A stretch of DNA of 46,466 nt from Palsa-459 sp035937595 (GTDB taxonomy: Bacteria; Actinomycetota; Acidimicrobiia; Acidimicrobiales; RAAP-2): positions 1-46,466 of the forward strand of contig DASZHS010000054.1 in the NCBI GenBank assembly GCA_035937595.1, given 5' to 3'. Both the position numbers and the translations under genes were made by a program. Within the stretch, counting starts at the first letter, position 1. Each line of letters starts with the position of its first letter. The notes beneath the pieces are model-generated. The model was not told where the DNA came from. It saw only the letters and a list, made by a program, of their open reading frames with translations, and did no database searches. Positions 7,490 to 15,681 of this stretch are shown here, one piece after another.

Positions 7490-9004
7490 ATGCCCGTCGA
7501 AAAGGTGCGCCTGAGAATCGGGAATCTCTCCAAGGCCGTGCTCGTCAGCGGGCAGGCATACCAGGATCCCAAGGATGCGCTCAACGAGTTCGTGTCCAAC
7601 GCTGCCGACGAGTATGTGGAAGCCGGACGAGTCGGCGCGCGCGTCTCCATCGTGCTCCGCCGTAAGGGTCGGTATCCCGTCATCGCAATCGATGACGATG
7701 GCCGAGGGATGGATCCTGACCGCTTGAGGACGGTCGCGCGCAGCCTGTTCGAATCATCCAAAGCCGGCGACACGCGAACGCTTGGAGAGAAGGCCATAGG
7801 TGTCCTTGCGTTTCAGCAGCTGGGTTCGAGGTGTGATGTCGTGTCCCGTGCGGAGGGCAGCAAGGAATCGTGGGTGCTGCGGCTGGAACGAGGCAGAGCA
7901 ACAGCAAGTCTTGAGATGGAGCGGCGCCGTGCGCGGGACAAGGCGGGCACGACCGTCTATCTCTCTGACCTCGATCCAGATGTCTTGCGCGTACTGACTC
8001 ACAGGAAGGTCGTCGACTACCTGCGAATGCGGCGGAGCGCTGCCCTCGCCCGTGGTGACTATGAGATCGAAGTCGTGGAGGGCCGCACCTCCGAGCTCGT
8101 GCTTCCCGAGAGGCCAGAGGGCGTTCGCTTGTCGATCGCATCGCGCACCACTCTGTGGGGGAAGATTGAGTACGCCCTCTATGTCGCCCCAAAGAATGGC
8201 CGTCGCCGAGTTGCCGTCGTGGGTCGAGCGGGTACCTCGGTGCTGGATGACCTCACCGAGCTCGAGGAATTCGCTGGACCTCCCTGGGACAGTGATCAGG
8301 TGTCCGGACAGATCATCTTTGAGGGACTCCAGCAGACAGCCGGACGACGAGCCATCCTCCGCGATCGTGAGGCTTTTCCGCTATTCGTGGACGCCGTTCG
8401 CGCAATCGAGCCGGCGGTGCTGAGGACGGTCGAAGCCGTGGCCAAGGAACTTGATCTTCAGACGACGGATCGCATATCTGACGTCATTCGACGCATCTTC
8501 GGTCGCGTGCTTAAGGAGCTCTCTGATCTCGACAATCCGATGCGGACACCGACTGGGACCGAGCCAGGCGAGGGCGCGATATTCGACGCGGGGCCAGGCA
8601 GCGCGAGCAGGGAGCCGGTCCGTGATGAAGCCGACATCTCACCGAGCCTCGAGTCCATGGTCCCCAAGCCGCGCGCACCAGTCATAGACGTTCATGACAA
8701 TCCACCGACACATGCGAATCGAATGGGATCGACCAACCGCCTACCCAGCGTCCTGCCCGACCCGGAACCTCGCGAGTCCAGGAGTCGGTTCGATCCCGAA
8801 CTGGGTGTCGTCTACTTCAACGCGTCTCATGGCGACTACCTCACGGTCAAGGAGTCTGAGGCAGCCCTTCTCGACTATCTGGCGACCCTCGTCGCCAAGG
8901 AGTATGTCGTCTACAACAACCCGCGCGCCGATCCGGGCACCCTTGGCGAAGAGATGGTTCGGATGCTCGTTCGAGTTCGCCGACACCTCCCGCGTCGCGC
9001 CTGA
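7490..9004 (+). CDS. GHKL-type (Hsp90/MutL-like) ATP-binding protein
   Basis: The 504-residue protein carries the full GHKL ATP-binding signature. The N box is EFVSNAADEY (N37), box G1 is DDGRGM (69-74), and box G2 is LGEKAIGVLAFQQLG (from 98). A GTTVYLSDL strand follows. A second domain follows, then a Pro/Glu-rich linker around 370-420. The C-terminal domain begins with RFDPELGVVYFNASHGDYL and contains a helix ALLDYLATLVAKEYVVYNN. There is no histidine-kinase dimerisation helix, topoisomerase or MutL C-terminal domain. It is a stand-alone ATPase of the type often annotated as HSP90-like. Its partner is unknown, and no gene follows closely: the next starts 747 bases later. Confidence 0.75.
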   Translation: MPVEKVRLRIGNLSKAVLVSGQAYQDPKDALNEFVSNAADEYVEAGRVGARVSIVLRRKGRYPVIAIDDDGRGMDPDRLRTVARSLFESSKAGDTRTLGEKAIGVLAFQQLGSRCDVVSRAEGSKESWVLRLERGRATASLEMERRRARDKAGTTVYLSDLDPDVLRVLTHRKVVDYLRMRRSAALARGDYEIEVVEGRTSELVLPERPEGVRLSIASRTTLWGKIEYALYVAPKNGRRRVAVVGRAGTSVLDDLTELEEFAGPPWDSDQVSGQIIFEGLQQTAGRRAILRDREAFPLFVDAVRAIEPAVLRTVEAVAKELDLQTTDRISDVIRRIFGRVLKELSDLDNPMRTPTGTEPGEGAIFDAGPGSASREPVRDEADISPSLESMVPKPRAPVIDVHDNPPTHANRMGSTNRLPSVLPDPEPRESRSRFDPELGVVYFNASHGDYLTVKESEAALLDYLATLVAKEYVVYNNPRADPGTLGEEMVRMLVRVRRHLPRRA

Positions 9005-9750
9005 GACGCTGCCCGTTCTGTCACCGACTCGCAGGTGTCACCCGCTCGCGAGCACACGGGCAGCGACCCGTCGACGGCGAGACGGTGCTGTTGACCATCG
9101 GCCCTCCGAGCCGAAGAAGGCACTCTGCACCCGCCTGCTGCCTTGCTCGGCACCTCTCTCGCCCCGAGCGAGGTGGCCAACACGAGCTAGTCGCATAGGC
9201 GACAGGCGATCGAACCTTCCGCAATGTGACGATTTACGGAGGGTTACCAGTACTTGGGGATCGTCAGTCCGTATGAGCGATCTGGGATCGACCGGGACGG
9301 CCCCGCCACTTCTGAGTGGCGACGGAGTTGGTCGAGTTGGTGTCCGGGTGGCCAGGCACCTGATTGGACGATCAAACGTGTCTCCACGCATCGCGCATCG
9401 ACGATCAGCCGTCGCACCTTCGAACTCACGAACGGTGAGTTCGACTCCCTGCGTCTGACGCCGCCTCTCGTCACACGACGGACTTGATCGATCCGCGCCC
9501 TGCGCGACTCGACGACATCGCGCGAGATCTGCGCACAACCACTGGCGACCTCTCGCGAACTATGGGGATCACTGTCGATTGCGACGACGTGCACGACCAT
9601 TGCCACCATTGGCTACTCGTGACGTCCGCTCGATCAATGCTTCAGATGTCGACCTGCGAGTGACAACACCTTCGACGCCCAAGCGCGACATCTGACATCG
9701 TCCTAGGCTCGCGGGTTCTACACGACCCGGGCAATTTCGGAGTGGAGTCC
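9005..9750. other. 746-base stretch without a convincing gene
   Basis: No frame on either strand has both a good start and a protein-like composition. The best candidates are a 77-codon plus frame from 9254 and a 58-codon plus frame from TTG 9485 (with ARLDDIARDLRTTTGDLSRT), neither recognised. The stretch holds a perfect inverted repeat at 9420-9444. It may be decayed coding DNA, or carry an unseen RNA. Confidence 0.4.
9420..9444. repeat. Perfect inverted repeat, 10-bp arms
   Basis: TCGAACTCAC and its complement GTGAGTTCGA are separated by GAACG. The core TCGAACTCA/TGAGTTCGA recurs as an inverted repeat at 11097-11123. Confidence 0.6.
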
Positions 9751-11019
9751 ATGATCCTGCGACCCTTCGCAGCGCTTGCGGTGCTCGTGACGTCGCTCGT
9801 GCTCACGGCCGGAGCGACGTCACCTGGGCGAGCAGCGCCCGTTGCTCCGACCGGCACATCGCCCTACGTGTCGTCAAAGTTCGACGACACGTCCATCGGG
9901 ACGAGTCCGAACCATGTGTCCTACACGGGGTTTGTGGTGGTCTCGCACCTGTGGGACTTCGGGGGAAGCGATCACTATTCGCACACCAAGAACAGTGTTG
10001 CGACGATTCGTTGGAAGGGGATACGTCTCTCCATCCAGGGCAGGACGTCTCGGCGATTCGGGATCGGCTACGTATCGACGGACAACCTGAAGCCGGCGTC
10101 CGTCAGCTGGTACACGCGGAAGAAGCACTTCCAAAGGACCGTCTTCACCACTCCGACACTGCCCTCTGGCGTGCACGTCACCACGATCGTCGTCGCGGGC
10201 AAGCACGTCCGGAAGTCCTCCGGAGTGACGATCACGCTCGATTCGTTCGTCGTCACCACCGTGAAGGCACCTCTCGGCAAGGCGCCGGTCGTCGAGATCC
10301 TCATGGAGAACCTGAGCTACGGCTCGGTGGTCGGCAACAGCAGCATGCCGTACGTCAACAAGACCTTGATACCGCACTCGATGCTGCTCACCAATTACGA
10401 CGCCGTCGCGCATCCGTCGCTGCCGAACTACGACGCGCTGACGTCGGGGAAGACCGACAGTTGTGGAGACTCCTGTCCCACCGACTCGTTCACCCAATCC
10501 AGCATCTTCAGCGAGCTGTACTCGGTCGGTGACTCGTTTGCGTCCTTCGACGAGAACATGCCGACCGCGTGTGACCCGAGCGGCTCGGGCTCCTATGCCC
10601 CGAAGCACAATCCGGAGGTGTACTACACGAGTCTTTGGGGTTCGATCTGCAAACGGACCGACTTGCCGCTCACGTCCTTCAACTATTCCAACCCTCCGGA
10701 CTTCAGCTTCATCACCCCGAATCTCATCCATGACATCCATGACGGCACGCCTGCGCAGGGTGATGCGTGGCTGAGTGCCTTCGTTCCCAAGTTCCAGGCC
10801 ATCGGTGCCACGGTGATCGTGGTCTTCGATGAGGGCGACTCATCGGATGGCGCCGGCGGTGGTGGGCACGTCTTCGCTGACATCTCTGGCGCGCAGGTCA
10901 GCGCCGGCACCAGCGGGATCTCGTACGACCACTACGGGATGCTGCACGGGCTCTTGAACTACTTCGGCCTCTCGTGCCTCGGGGGCAGCTGCGGCGCCAC
11001 GCCCGTCCCGATTCCCTAG
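9751..11019 (+). CDS. Secreted phosphoesterase-family protein (acid phosphatase-like)
   Basis: ATG 9751, after a GGAG site, opens a 422-residue protein with a signal peptide (LAVLVTSLVLTAGATSPGRA). Residues ~30-170 form a beta-rich domain (YSHTKNSVATIRWKGIRLSI, then DSFVVTT), probably a carbohydrate- or surface-binding sandwich. The rest matches the phosphoesterase family that includes phospholipase C and acid phosphatases. It has VVEILMENLSYGSVVG at the start of the fold, AHPSLPNYDALTSG (the conserved H-P-S-x-P-N-Y), VVFDEGDSSD, and DHYGMLHGLL for the metal site. The substrate could be a phosphate ester or phospholipid outside the cell. It converges with the DUF3303-like gene across an inverted repeat. 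Confidence 0.85.
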   Translation: MILRPFAALAVLVTSLVLTAGATSPGRAAPVAPTGTSPYVSSKFDDTSIGTSPNHVSYTGFVVVSHLWDFGGSDHYSHTKNSVATIRWKGIRLSIQGRTSRRFGIGYVSTDNLKPASVSWYTRKKHFQRTVFTTPTLPSGVHVTTIVVAGKHVRKSSGVTITLDSFVVTTVKAPLGKAPVVEILMENLSYGSVVGNSSMPYVNKTLIPHSMLLTNYDAVAHPSLPNYDALTSGKTDSCGDSCPTDSFTQSSIFSELYSVGDSFASFDENMPTACDPSGSGSYAPKHNPEVYYTSLWGSICKRTDLPLTSFNYSNPPDFSFITPNLIHDIHDGTPAQGDAWLSAFVPKFQAIGATVIVVFDEGDSSDGAGGGGHVFADISGAQVSAGTSGISYDHYGMLHGLLNYFGLSCLGGSCGATPVPIP

Positions 11020-11096
11020 CCCCGTCACCACGGAGCGATGCACGACCGGGTGCATTCGCCACATTCGATCCGGCGAGGCCGGTAGCCCTCATCACC

Positions 11097-11123
11097 GTCG
11101 AACTCACTCGTGATGAGTTCGAC
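11097..11123. terminator. Inverted repeat between convergent genes
   Basis: GTCGAACTCA and its complement TGAGTTCGAC flank a seven-base loop. The position between two gene ends (11019 and 11222) suggests a bidirectional terminator without a T tract. The arms match the palindrome at 9420-9444. Confidence 0.5.
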
Positions 11124-11221
11124 CGCGGCGCCATGCCGCGTGACCCTGGCGGCGAAAGCGCTCCGAGGTGTGCCCTGCGCAGCGCTCCCCTACCTCCGCA
11201 CGTGTCTGCGGCGACGTCCAG

Positions 11222-11536
11222 CTACGAGTTCTTGAGCTCGACCGCCTTGGTGATTGCTGGAAGTGCGGTGTCGAGGTCCAGGAGGATCCTCGTGTCCAGC
11301 TCGAGGAACTCTCCCAGGGCGACGCTGGCCTCCAGGGCCCACGCGTCCGCCGTGTCAGAGTCCTTGACCTTGTTCACCGTCACTCCGGCAGAGCCGTCCG
11401 TGGTGATGTACCAGCAGAGCCGCTCGGCGCCACCGCGCTCGGCAAATGCCGCCTCAAGCTTGCCCCAGGTCTCCATCATCCGGTTCAACTGCGCCGCGCT
11501 GAGCGGACGCGTCTTCCAGGTCGTTCCTACCAGCAT
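11222..11536 (-). CDS. DUF3303-like small protein
   Basis: The ATG at 11536 follows GGGGAGGT at good spacing and gives 104 residues. The sequence begins MLVGTTWKTRPLSAAQLNRM, continues with a helix LEAAFAERGGAERLCWYITT, and ends with LLDLDTALPAITKAVELK. A start of the form M-x-x-x-T-W followed by a dimeric alpha/beta barrel-like pattern is typical of DUF3303-type proteins, whose role is unknown. It is cytoplasmic. It is transcribed divergently from the amidase across a 169-base gap. Confidence 0.6.
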   Translation of the reverse strand: MLVGTTWKTRPLSAAQLNRMMETWGKLEAAFAERGGAERLCWYITTDGSAGVTVNKVKDSDTADAWALEASVALGEFLELDTRILLDLDTALPAITKAVELKNS

Positions 11537-11692
11537 CTGACCTCCCCATTGTGGGCTTGCTCGCGGAACATAACAGCAACGATTCGTCGGTGCTTTTGCC
11601 GGTTGCTCCTCGAGCGCTGGCGCGGCGGTCGGATCGACCGGAGGCTGCGTGCTGCGCACGTTGAAGGACGCTGTGGATCGAGCCGCGATCGG

Positions 11693-11698
11693 TAGCAT
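11693..11698 (+). promoter_or_regulatory. Leaderless-type -10 box TAGCAT
   Basis: TAGCAT ends seven bases before ATG 11706 and has no Shine-Dalgarno partner. It supports 11706 rather than a longer start. Confidence 0.55.
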
Positions 11699-11705
11699 TG
11701 GGCGA

Positions 11706-13121
11706 ATGAGCGATCTGCACGACCTGACCATGCTCGAGCAGGTGGCCGCGATTCGTGCCCGTGAGGTCTCTTCGACGGAGCTGGTGGACCACTACCTCGA
11801 GCGGATCGAGCGGCTCAACGAGGACGTCGGCGCGTTCGTGTTCGTCGCCGCTGACCTGGCCCGCGAAGGCGCCCGCGCCGCCGACCAGGGCGTCGAAGAG
11901 GGCTCGGCGACGGGCGCGCTGCACGGTGTGCCCACGGGCATCAAGGACCTCTACGCGACGTCGGACATGCCGACCGGGTACGGCACCGGCGCCTTCCCGC
12001 CACTGCAGCTCGGCGAGGACGAGGCATTCGTCACGAAGCTCCGCGCGGCAGGGATGATCAGCCTCGGCAAGACCGCGACGCCCGAGTTCGGTGCGCCCTG
12101 CTACACCGAGCCCGAGGGTCATCCGCCGGCCCGCACGCCGTGGGACCTGACGCGCTCGGCCGGAGGGTCGAGCGGCGGCGCCGGGGCTGCCGTCGCCGCC
12201 GGGCTGCTCCCCGCCGCCCCGGGGAGCGACGGAGGGGGATCCGTCCGCATCCCGGCGAGCGTGTGCGGTCTCGTTGGGATCAAGACCAGTCGCGGGAGGA
12301 TCTCGGGCGCCCCCAACGACGCGGAGATCAGCGGGCTGCCGGTGCACGGTCCGCTCGCCCGCACGGTGCGTGACGCGGCAGCCCTGCTCGATGCGATGGC
12401 AGGGCCGACGTCGATGGACTGGATCTGGCAGGCACCTCCACGCACGGGCACGTTCCTGGCGGCGTGCGACCTGGAGCCCAAACGCCTTCGAATCGGGCGA
12501 TACAGCAAGCCCCCGCTCGCCGACACCCAGGTGCACCCTGACTGTCTCGCCGCCTACGAATCTGCATCAGCCCTGTTGGAGCGGCTGGGCCACACCGTCG
12601 AGGACCACGAGATCGCCTTCGACGACACGCTCGTCACCCGCTTCGAGGAGCTCTGGTCCGTCGAGTTCGCCTCCCTACCGATCCCGGACGCGGTGGCCGG
12701 CGGCCTCCGCCCGCTCACGAAGTGGCTCCGTGAGCGCGGTCAGCACGTGTCGGCGACCGAGCTCTTCACCTCGCTCGGTCACCTCCGTGCGGTTGCACGC
12801 AGAGAGCTCGAGCGCACCTCGCACTTCGCCGCCGTCCTCACGCCGACGCTCGCGCAGCCGCCGGCCAAGGTGGGTGCGCTCCGCGACGACGGCAACCCAG
12901 CGCTGGACTTCGAGAATCAGAAGCGCTTCACACCGTTCACCGCCACGTACAACCTGACGGGACAGCCCGCGATGTCGATCCCGCTGCACTGGAGCGAGGA
13001 CGGACTGCCGATCGGCATCCAGCTGATCGGCGGCCCGGGCGACGAGGCGACCCTCATCGCGCTGGCGGCCCAGCTCGAGGCCGCGCTGCCGTGGAGCCAT
13101 CGCCGGCCAGCCTGCTGGTAG
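11706..13121 (+). CDS. Amidase (amidase-signature family)
   Basis: This 471-residue enzyme belongs to the amidase-signature family, which hydrolyses amide bonds with a Ser-cisSer-Lys triad. Lys80 lies in GVPTGIKDLYAT, the Ser pair 155/156 in RSAGGSSGGAG, and nucleophile Ser179 in GSDGGGSVRIPASVCGL. Usually that last motif is GSDTGGS; here the Thr is Gly176. The C-terminal part has the expected TLAQPP, YNLTGQPAMSIP and LPIGIQLIGG segments. Its length is normal for the family. The substrate could be an aliphatic or aromatic amide. GatA is unlikely because gatC and gatB are absent nearby. Confidence 0.85.
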   Translation: MSDLHDLTMLEQVAAIRAREVSSTELVDHYLERIERLNEDVGAFVFVAADLAREGARAADQGVEEGSATGALHGVPTGIKDLYATSDMPTGYGTGAFPPLQLGEDEAFVTKLRAAGMISLGKTATPEFGAPCYTEPEGHPPARTPWDLTRSAGGSSGGAGAAVAAGLLPAAPGSDGGGSVRIPASVCGLVGIKTSRGRISGAPNDAEISGLPVHGPLARTVRDAAALLDAMAGPTSMDWIWQAPPRTGTFLAACDLEPKRLRIGRYSKPPLADTQVHPDCLAAYESASALLERLGHTVEDHEIAFDDTLVTRFEELWSVEFASLPIPDAVAGGLRPLTKWLRERGQHVSATELFTSLGHLRAVARRELERTSHFAAVLTPTLAQPPAKVGALRDDGNPALDFENQKRFTPFTATYNLTGQPAMSIPLHWSEDGLPIGIQLIGGPGDEATLIALAAQLEAALPWSHRRPACW

Positions 13122-13245
13122 TCCGCCTCGTCACGCTCGAGCTCGCCCAGTGACCATGCTCACGCCACCTCACGCCACCGCTGCTCAGCGCGTAGCGACG
13201 CTCGGACGGCTCCGTCATCGCAATGAGGTGACGTCCATCGCGCCG

Positions 13246-13251
13246 TAGTAT
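13246..13251 (+). promoter_or_regulatory. -10 box TAGTAT
   Basis: TAGTAT lies 40 bases before ATG 13292. The message would have a leader of about 33 bases containing the GGAGG ribosome site. Confidence 0.45.
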
Positions 13252-13291
13252 CCGCTGCGCGAACCTCGGGGTGCGACTGGAGGCGCTGCGC

Positions 13292-14734
13292 ATGACGGAG
13301 CGGTCGCTGGACATCGACTACCTCGTCGTGGGTGCGGGCGCAATGGGCATGGCCTTCACGGACGCCCTGATCGATCACGCAGACGTCCACGTGACCCTGG
13401 TCGATCGTCGCCACGCGGCGGGCGGCCACTGGCTGGACGCGTATCCTTTCGTGCAGCTGCATCAGGCGTCGGTGTTCTACGGCGTCGCCTCCACCCTGCT
13501 CGGCGGCGGTGCCATCCAGGAGCGCGGACCGGAGGCCGGTCTGCAGGAGCGGGCGCGGCAGTCGCAGATCCGTGCCTACTACGACGACGTCTTGAGTCGC
13601 CGCTTCCTCGGATCTGGCCGCGTCTCCTTCCTCGGGGGCTGCGAGTACCGCGCCGAGGGGTCCTCTCACGTCGTGACCTCCCGGGTGTCCGGCAAGACCG
13701 TCGAGCTGGGCGTGCGGCGGCGCGTGGTCGACGCCACCTACCTCTCCCCCACGATCCCTGCGACGACACCCCCTCCCTTCGGTGTCGCCGACGGCGTCCG
13801 CGTCGTCGCCGTCAACGAGCTTGCGAGCTTGGCGGCGCCACCCGAGCGCTACGTGATCGTCGGCTCCGGCAAGACCGCCACGGACGGGATCGTCTGGCTG
13901 CTGGCGAATGGCGTGAAGCCGGAACGGATCGTCTGGGTTCGTCCGCGTGAACCCTGGATGCTCAATCGCGCGGTCGTCCAGCCTGACCCGGAGGTCGCGC
14001 TCGGGTTCGCGTCGGGCACCATGGCGGCGGCCGCCGATGCCGCGTCGCTCGAGGAGTTCTTCCTGCGGCTGGAGAGCGCCGGGATCATGCTCCGGGTCGA
14101 CCGGGCCGTCACCCCCACCATGGCCAAGGCGCCGACCCTCGCGGCGTGGGAGCTCGATCGCCTTCGCACGATTGAGAACGTCGTTCGCTTGGGGCACATC
14201 ACGCACGTGACGCGCCGCGAGATCGTCCTCGACAACGGGTCCGTCCCGCTGGCGCCGGGCTCGCTCGTGGTGCACTGCGCCGCCGCCGGGCTGCAGTATC
14301 CACCGATGGTTCCGATCTTCGGATCGGACAAGATCCGGCTGCAGACGATTCGAGCCGGCGCCCCCTGCTTCGGCGCGGCACTGGCCGGCTACGTCGAGGC
14401 AACCCTCGAGGACGATCGCGTGCGCAACTGGCTGTGTCCTCCCAACACCCTGCCCGACCGCCCTCTCGACTGGGCGCGCATGCAGGTGCGTGGAGCGATC
14501 GCGGCCGCAAGGTTCGGCACCGAGCCCGACGTCGCCGACTGGGTCGATCGCTGCTTCCTGAACCCTGGGCGCGTCGATCCACGGCGACGGGGGGATCCCG
14601 CGGTGCGGGCCGCGACGTCGCGCCTGGCCGACGACGTGGCGCGTGGGCTTCCTCGGATGGCGGACCTCGCCCACGAGCCGCTCACGAGCACCGGCGAGGC
14701 GTCGAGGCCGAGCGGTGCGCGATCGGCGCTCTGA
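13292..14734 (+). CDS. FAD/NAD(P)-dependent oxidoreductase (flavin monooxygenase-like)
   Basis: The 480-residue protein starts at ATG 13292 behind GGAGG; the GTG at 13271 is a poorer start. The N-terminal dinucleotide fold is DYLVVGAGAMGMAF (GxGxxG at 14-19), ending in VTLVDRRHAAGGHW, which binds FAD. A second dinucleotide site is RYVIVGSGKTATDGIVWLL, expected for NAD(P)H. GGHWLDAYPFVQLHQ resembles the segment after the FAD site of class B flavin monooxygenases. It probably oxidises a small organic substrate, which cannot be named. It stands alone and converges with the tandem-ABM gene across two hairpins. Confidence 0.75.
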   Translation: MTERSLDIDYLVVGAGAMGMAFTDALIDHADVHVTLVDRRHAAGGHWLDAYPFVQLHQASVFYGVASTLLGGGAIQERGPEAGLQERARQSQIRAYYDDVLSRRFLGSGRVSFLGGCEYRAEGSSHVVTSRVSGKTVELGVRRRVVDATYLSPTIPATTPPPFGVADGVRVVAVNELASLAAPPERYVIVGSGKTATDGIVWLLANGVKPERIVWVRPREPWMLNRAVVQPDPEVALGFASGTMAAAADAASLEEFFLRLESAGIMLRVDRAVTPTMAKAPTLAAWELDRLRTIENVVRLGHITHVTRREIVLDNGSVPLAPGSLVVHCAAAGLQYPPMVPIFGSDKIRLQTIRAGAPCFGAALAGYVEATLEDDRVRNWLCPPNTLPDRPLDWARMQVRGAIAAARFGTEPDVADWVDRCFLNPGRVDPRRRGDPAVRAATSRLADDVARGLPRMADLAHEPLTSTGEASRPSGARSAL

Positions 14735-14798
14735 GCACACCGGATCGGCAGTCGACCCTCGGATCGCCCCGCTCGTCACACCGGGCTGCGTGGAGCGC

Positions 14799-14829
14799 CC
14801 GTCCAGCTCACTGTCCGTGAGCTGGACGG
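14799..14829. terminator. Hairpin between convergent genes, 12-bp arms
   Basis: CCGTCCAGCTCA and its perfect complement flank the loop CTGTCCG. It lies 64 bases after the stop of the oxidoreductase gene. No T tract follows. Confidence 0.6.
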
Positions 14830-14865
14830 CCCCAGGACTTCCAGACGATGCCGCTCATCGGGTGC

Positions 14866-14891
14866 CTCGGCGGACGGACTCGTCCGCCGAG
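14866..14891. terminator. Hairpin after the tandem-ABM gene, 11-bp arms
   Basis: CTCGGCGGACG, the loop GACT and the exact complement lie 13 bases beyond the minus-strand stop at 14905. This is the natural terminator of that gene and may also stop plus-strand messages. Confidence 0.6.
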
Positions 14892-14904
14892 AGAGCCTCT
14901 CCCG

Positions 14905-15504
14905 CTATCGGAGGTCAGCGAAGAGGATCTCGCGGAAGCTGAAGCTGTCGAAGGCGACGCCACGATCCGTTGCCTCGCTACGACGGGCCTCGGCGTCCTT
15001 CGCACCAGCCGCCATCGCCGCCTCGTTCGCCCAGACGATCCCGACCAACCCCTTGCCCGACGTGCGATCGATCATCTGTCGCAGGGCGCAGAAGCCGTCG
15101 GATGCGACGATGCGCGGCGCCACGTCGCTCTTGAAGAACGCGATGTTCCCATCGACCTTCGCCGGATCCATGCTGACCCGGGTCACGGAGAGGGACAGAC
15201 CAGCGACCGGCGGACTCTTGATCTCCACGAACGCTTCTTCGAAGGTCTCCACGGTCACCTTGCCGCCGATGACCTCGAGGCCCTGTTGGCGCAGCTTGGC
15301 CGACGTGCCCTCACTGGAGTCCCGGTCAGCCGCGGTCTCCCAGAGGGTGAGAACACCGAAGACCCCGCCGGCGCGATCGGCGCTGAGCGTGATGCCCCGG
15401 AAGCCCTTCTGGGTGCTCAGAGTGGTGTCGACGGTGTCACGAACGAAGGCAACTCCTTCGTCGATGTTCTTTGCGTCGGTGATCGTGACCACACGGTTGT
15501 ACAT
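14905..15504 (-). CDS. Protein with two tandem ABM-like (monooxygenase-fold) domains
   Basis: ATG 15504 follows GAGGAGG with five-base spacing, giving 199 residues. Two halves share a pattern: FVRDTVDTTLSTQKGFRGIT with GVLTLWET, and FFKSDVAPRIVASDGFCALR with GIVWANEAAM. Each resembles an antibiotic-biosynthesis-monooxygenase (ABM) type dimeric alpha/beta barrel, so this looks like an intramolecular duplication replacing a dimer. Such proteins can be cofactor-free oxygenases, haem-binding or structural; no catalytic residue can be named here. A TAGGTT box (15539-15534 on the minus strand) is a likely -10 with a short leader. The gene is monocistronic. Confidence 0.7.
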   Translation of the reverse strand: MYNRVVTITDAKNIDEGVAFVRDTVDTTLSTQKGFRGITLSADRAGGVFGVLTLWETAADRDSSEGTSAKLRQQGLEVIGGKVTVETFEEAFVEIKSPPVAGLSLSVTRVSMDPAKVDGNIAFFKSDVAPRIVASDGFCALRQMIDRTSGKGLVGIVWANEAAMAAGAKDAEARRSEATDRGVAFDSFSFREILFADLR

Positions 15505-15681
15505 GGAGTCCTCCTCTTGCTTGCTCCAAGGTGAACCTACCCCAAGCATCGATGTCCCGCCCGAGGCCGAAGCGCGATGGACCCACGAACCGCGAATCGT
15601 AGGTGTCTGTTGCGCAGAGTGACCGAACGTCGCCTGGCTCGCCGCTGCGCTCGTCGGACCTGTGCTCCTCGCGGGCCTCGT

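Noticed and set aside
9432..9450. GTTCGACTC resembling the T-loop of a tRNA.
   Set aside because: The flanking bases do not form a T stem and no acceptor or anticodon stem is present; it is part of the inverted repeat.
13155..13180. Short direct repeat CTCACGCCAC next to the amidase end.
   Set aside because: Only two adjacent ten-base copies; too short to call a meaningful repeat or attachment site.
13160..14779. A 539-codon open frame antisense to the flavin oxidoreductase.
   Set aside because: It has no ribosome site and mixed charged repeats typical of shadow frames.
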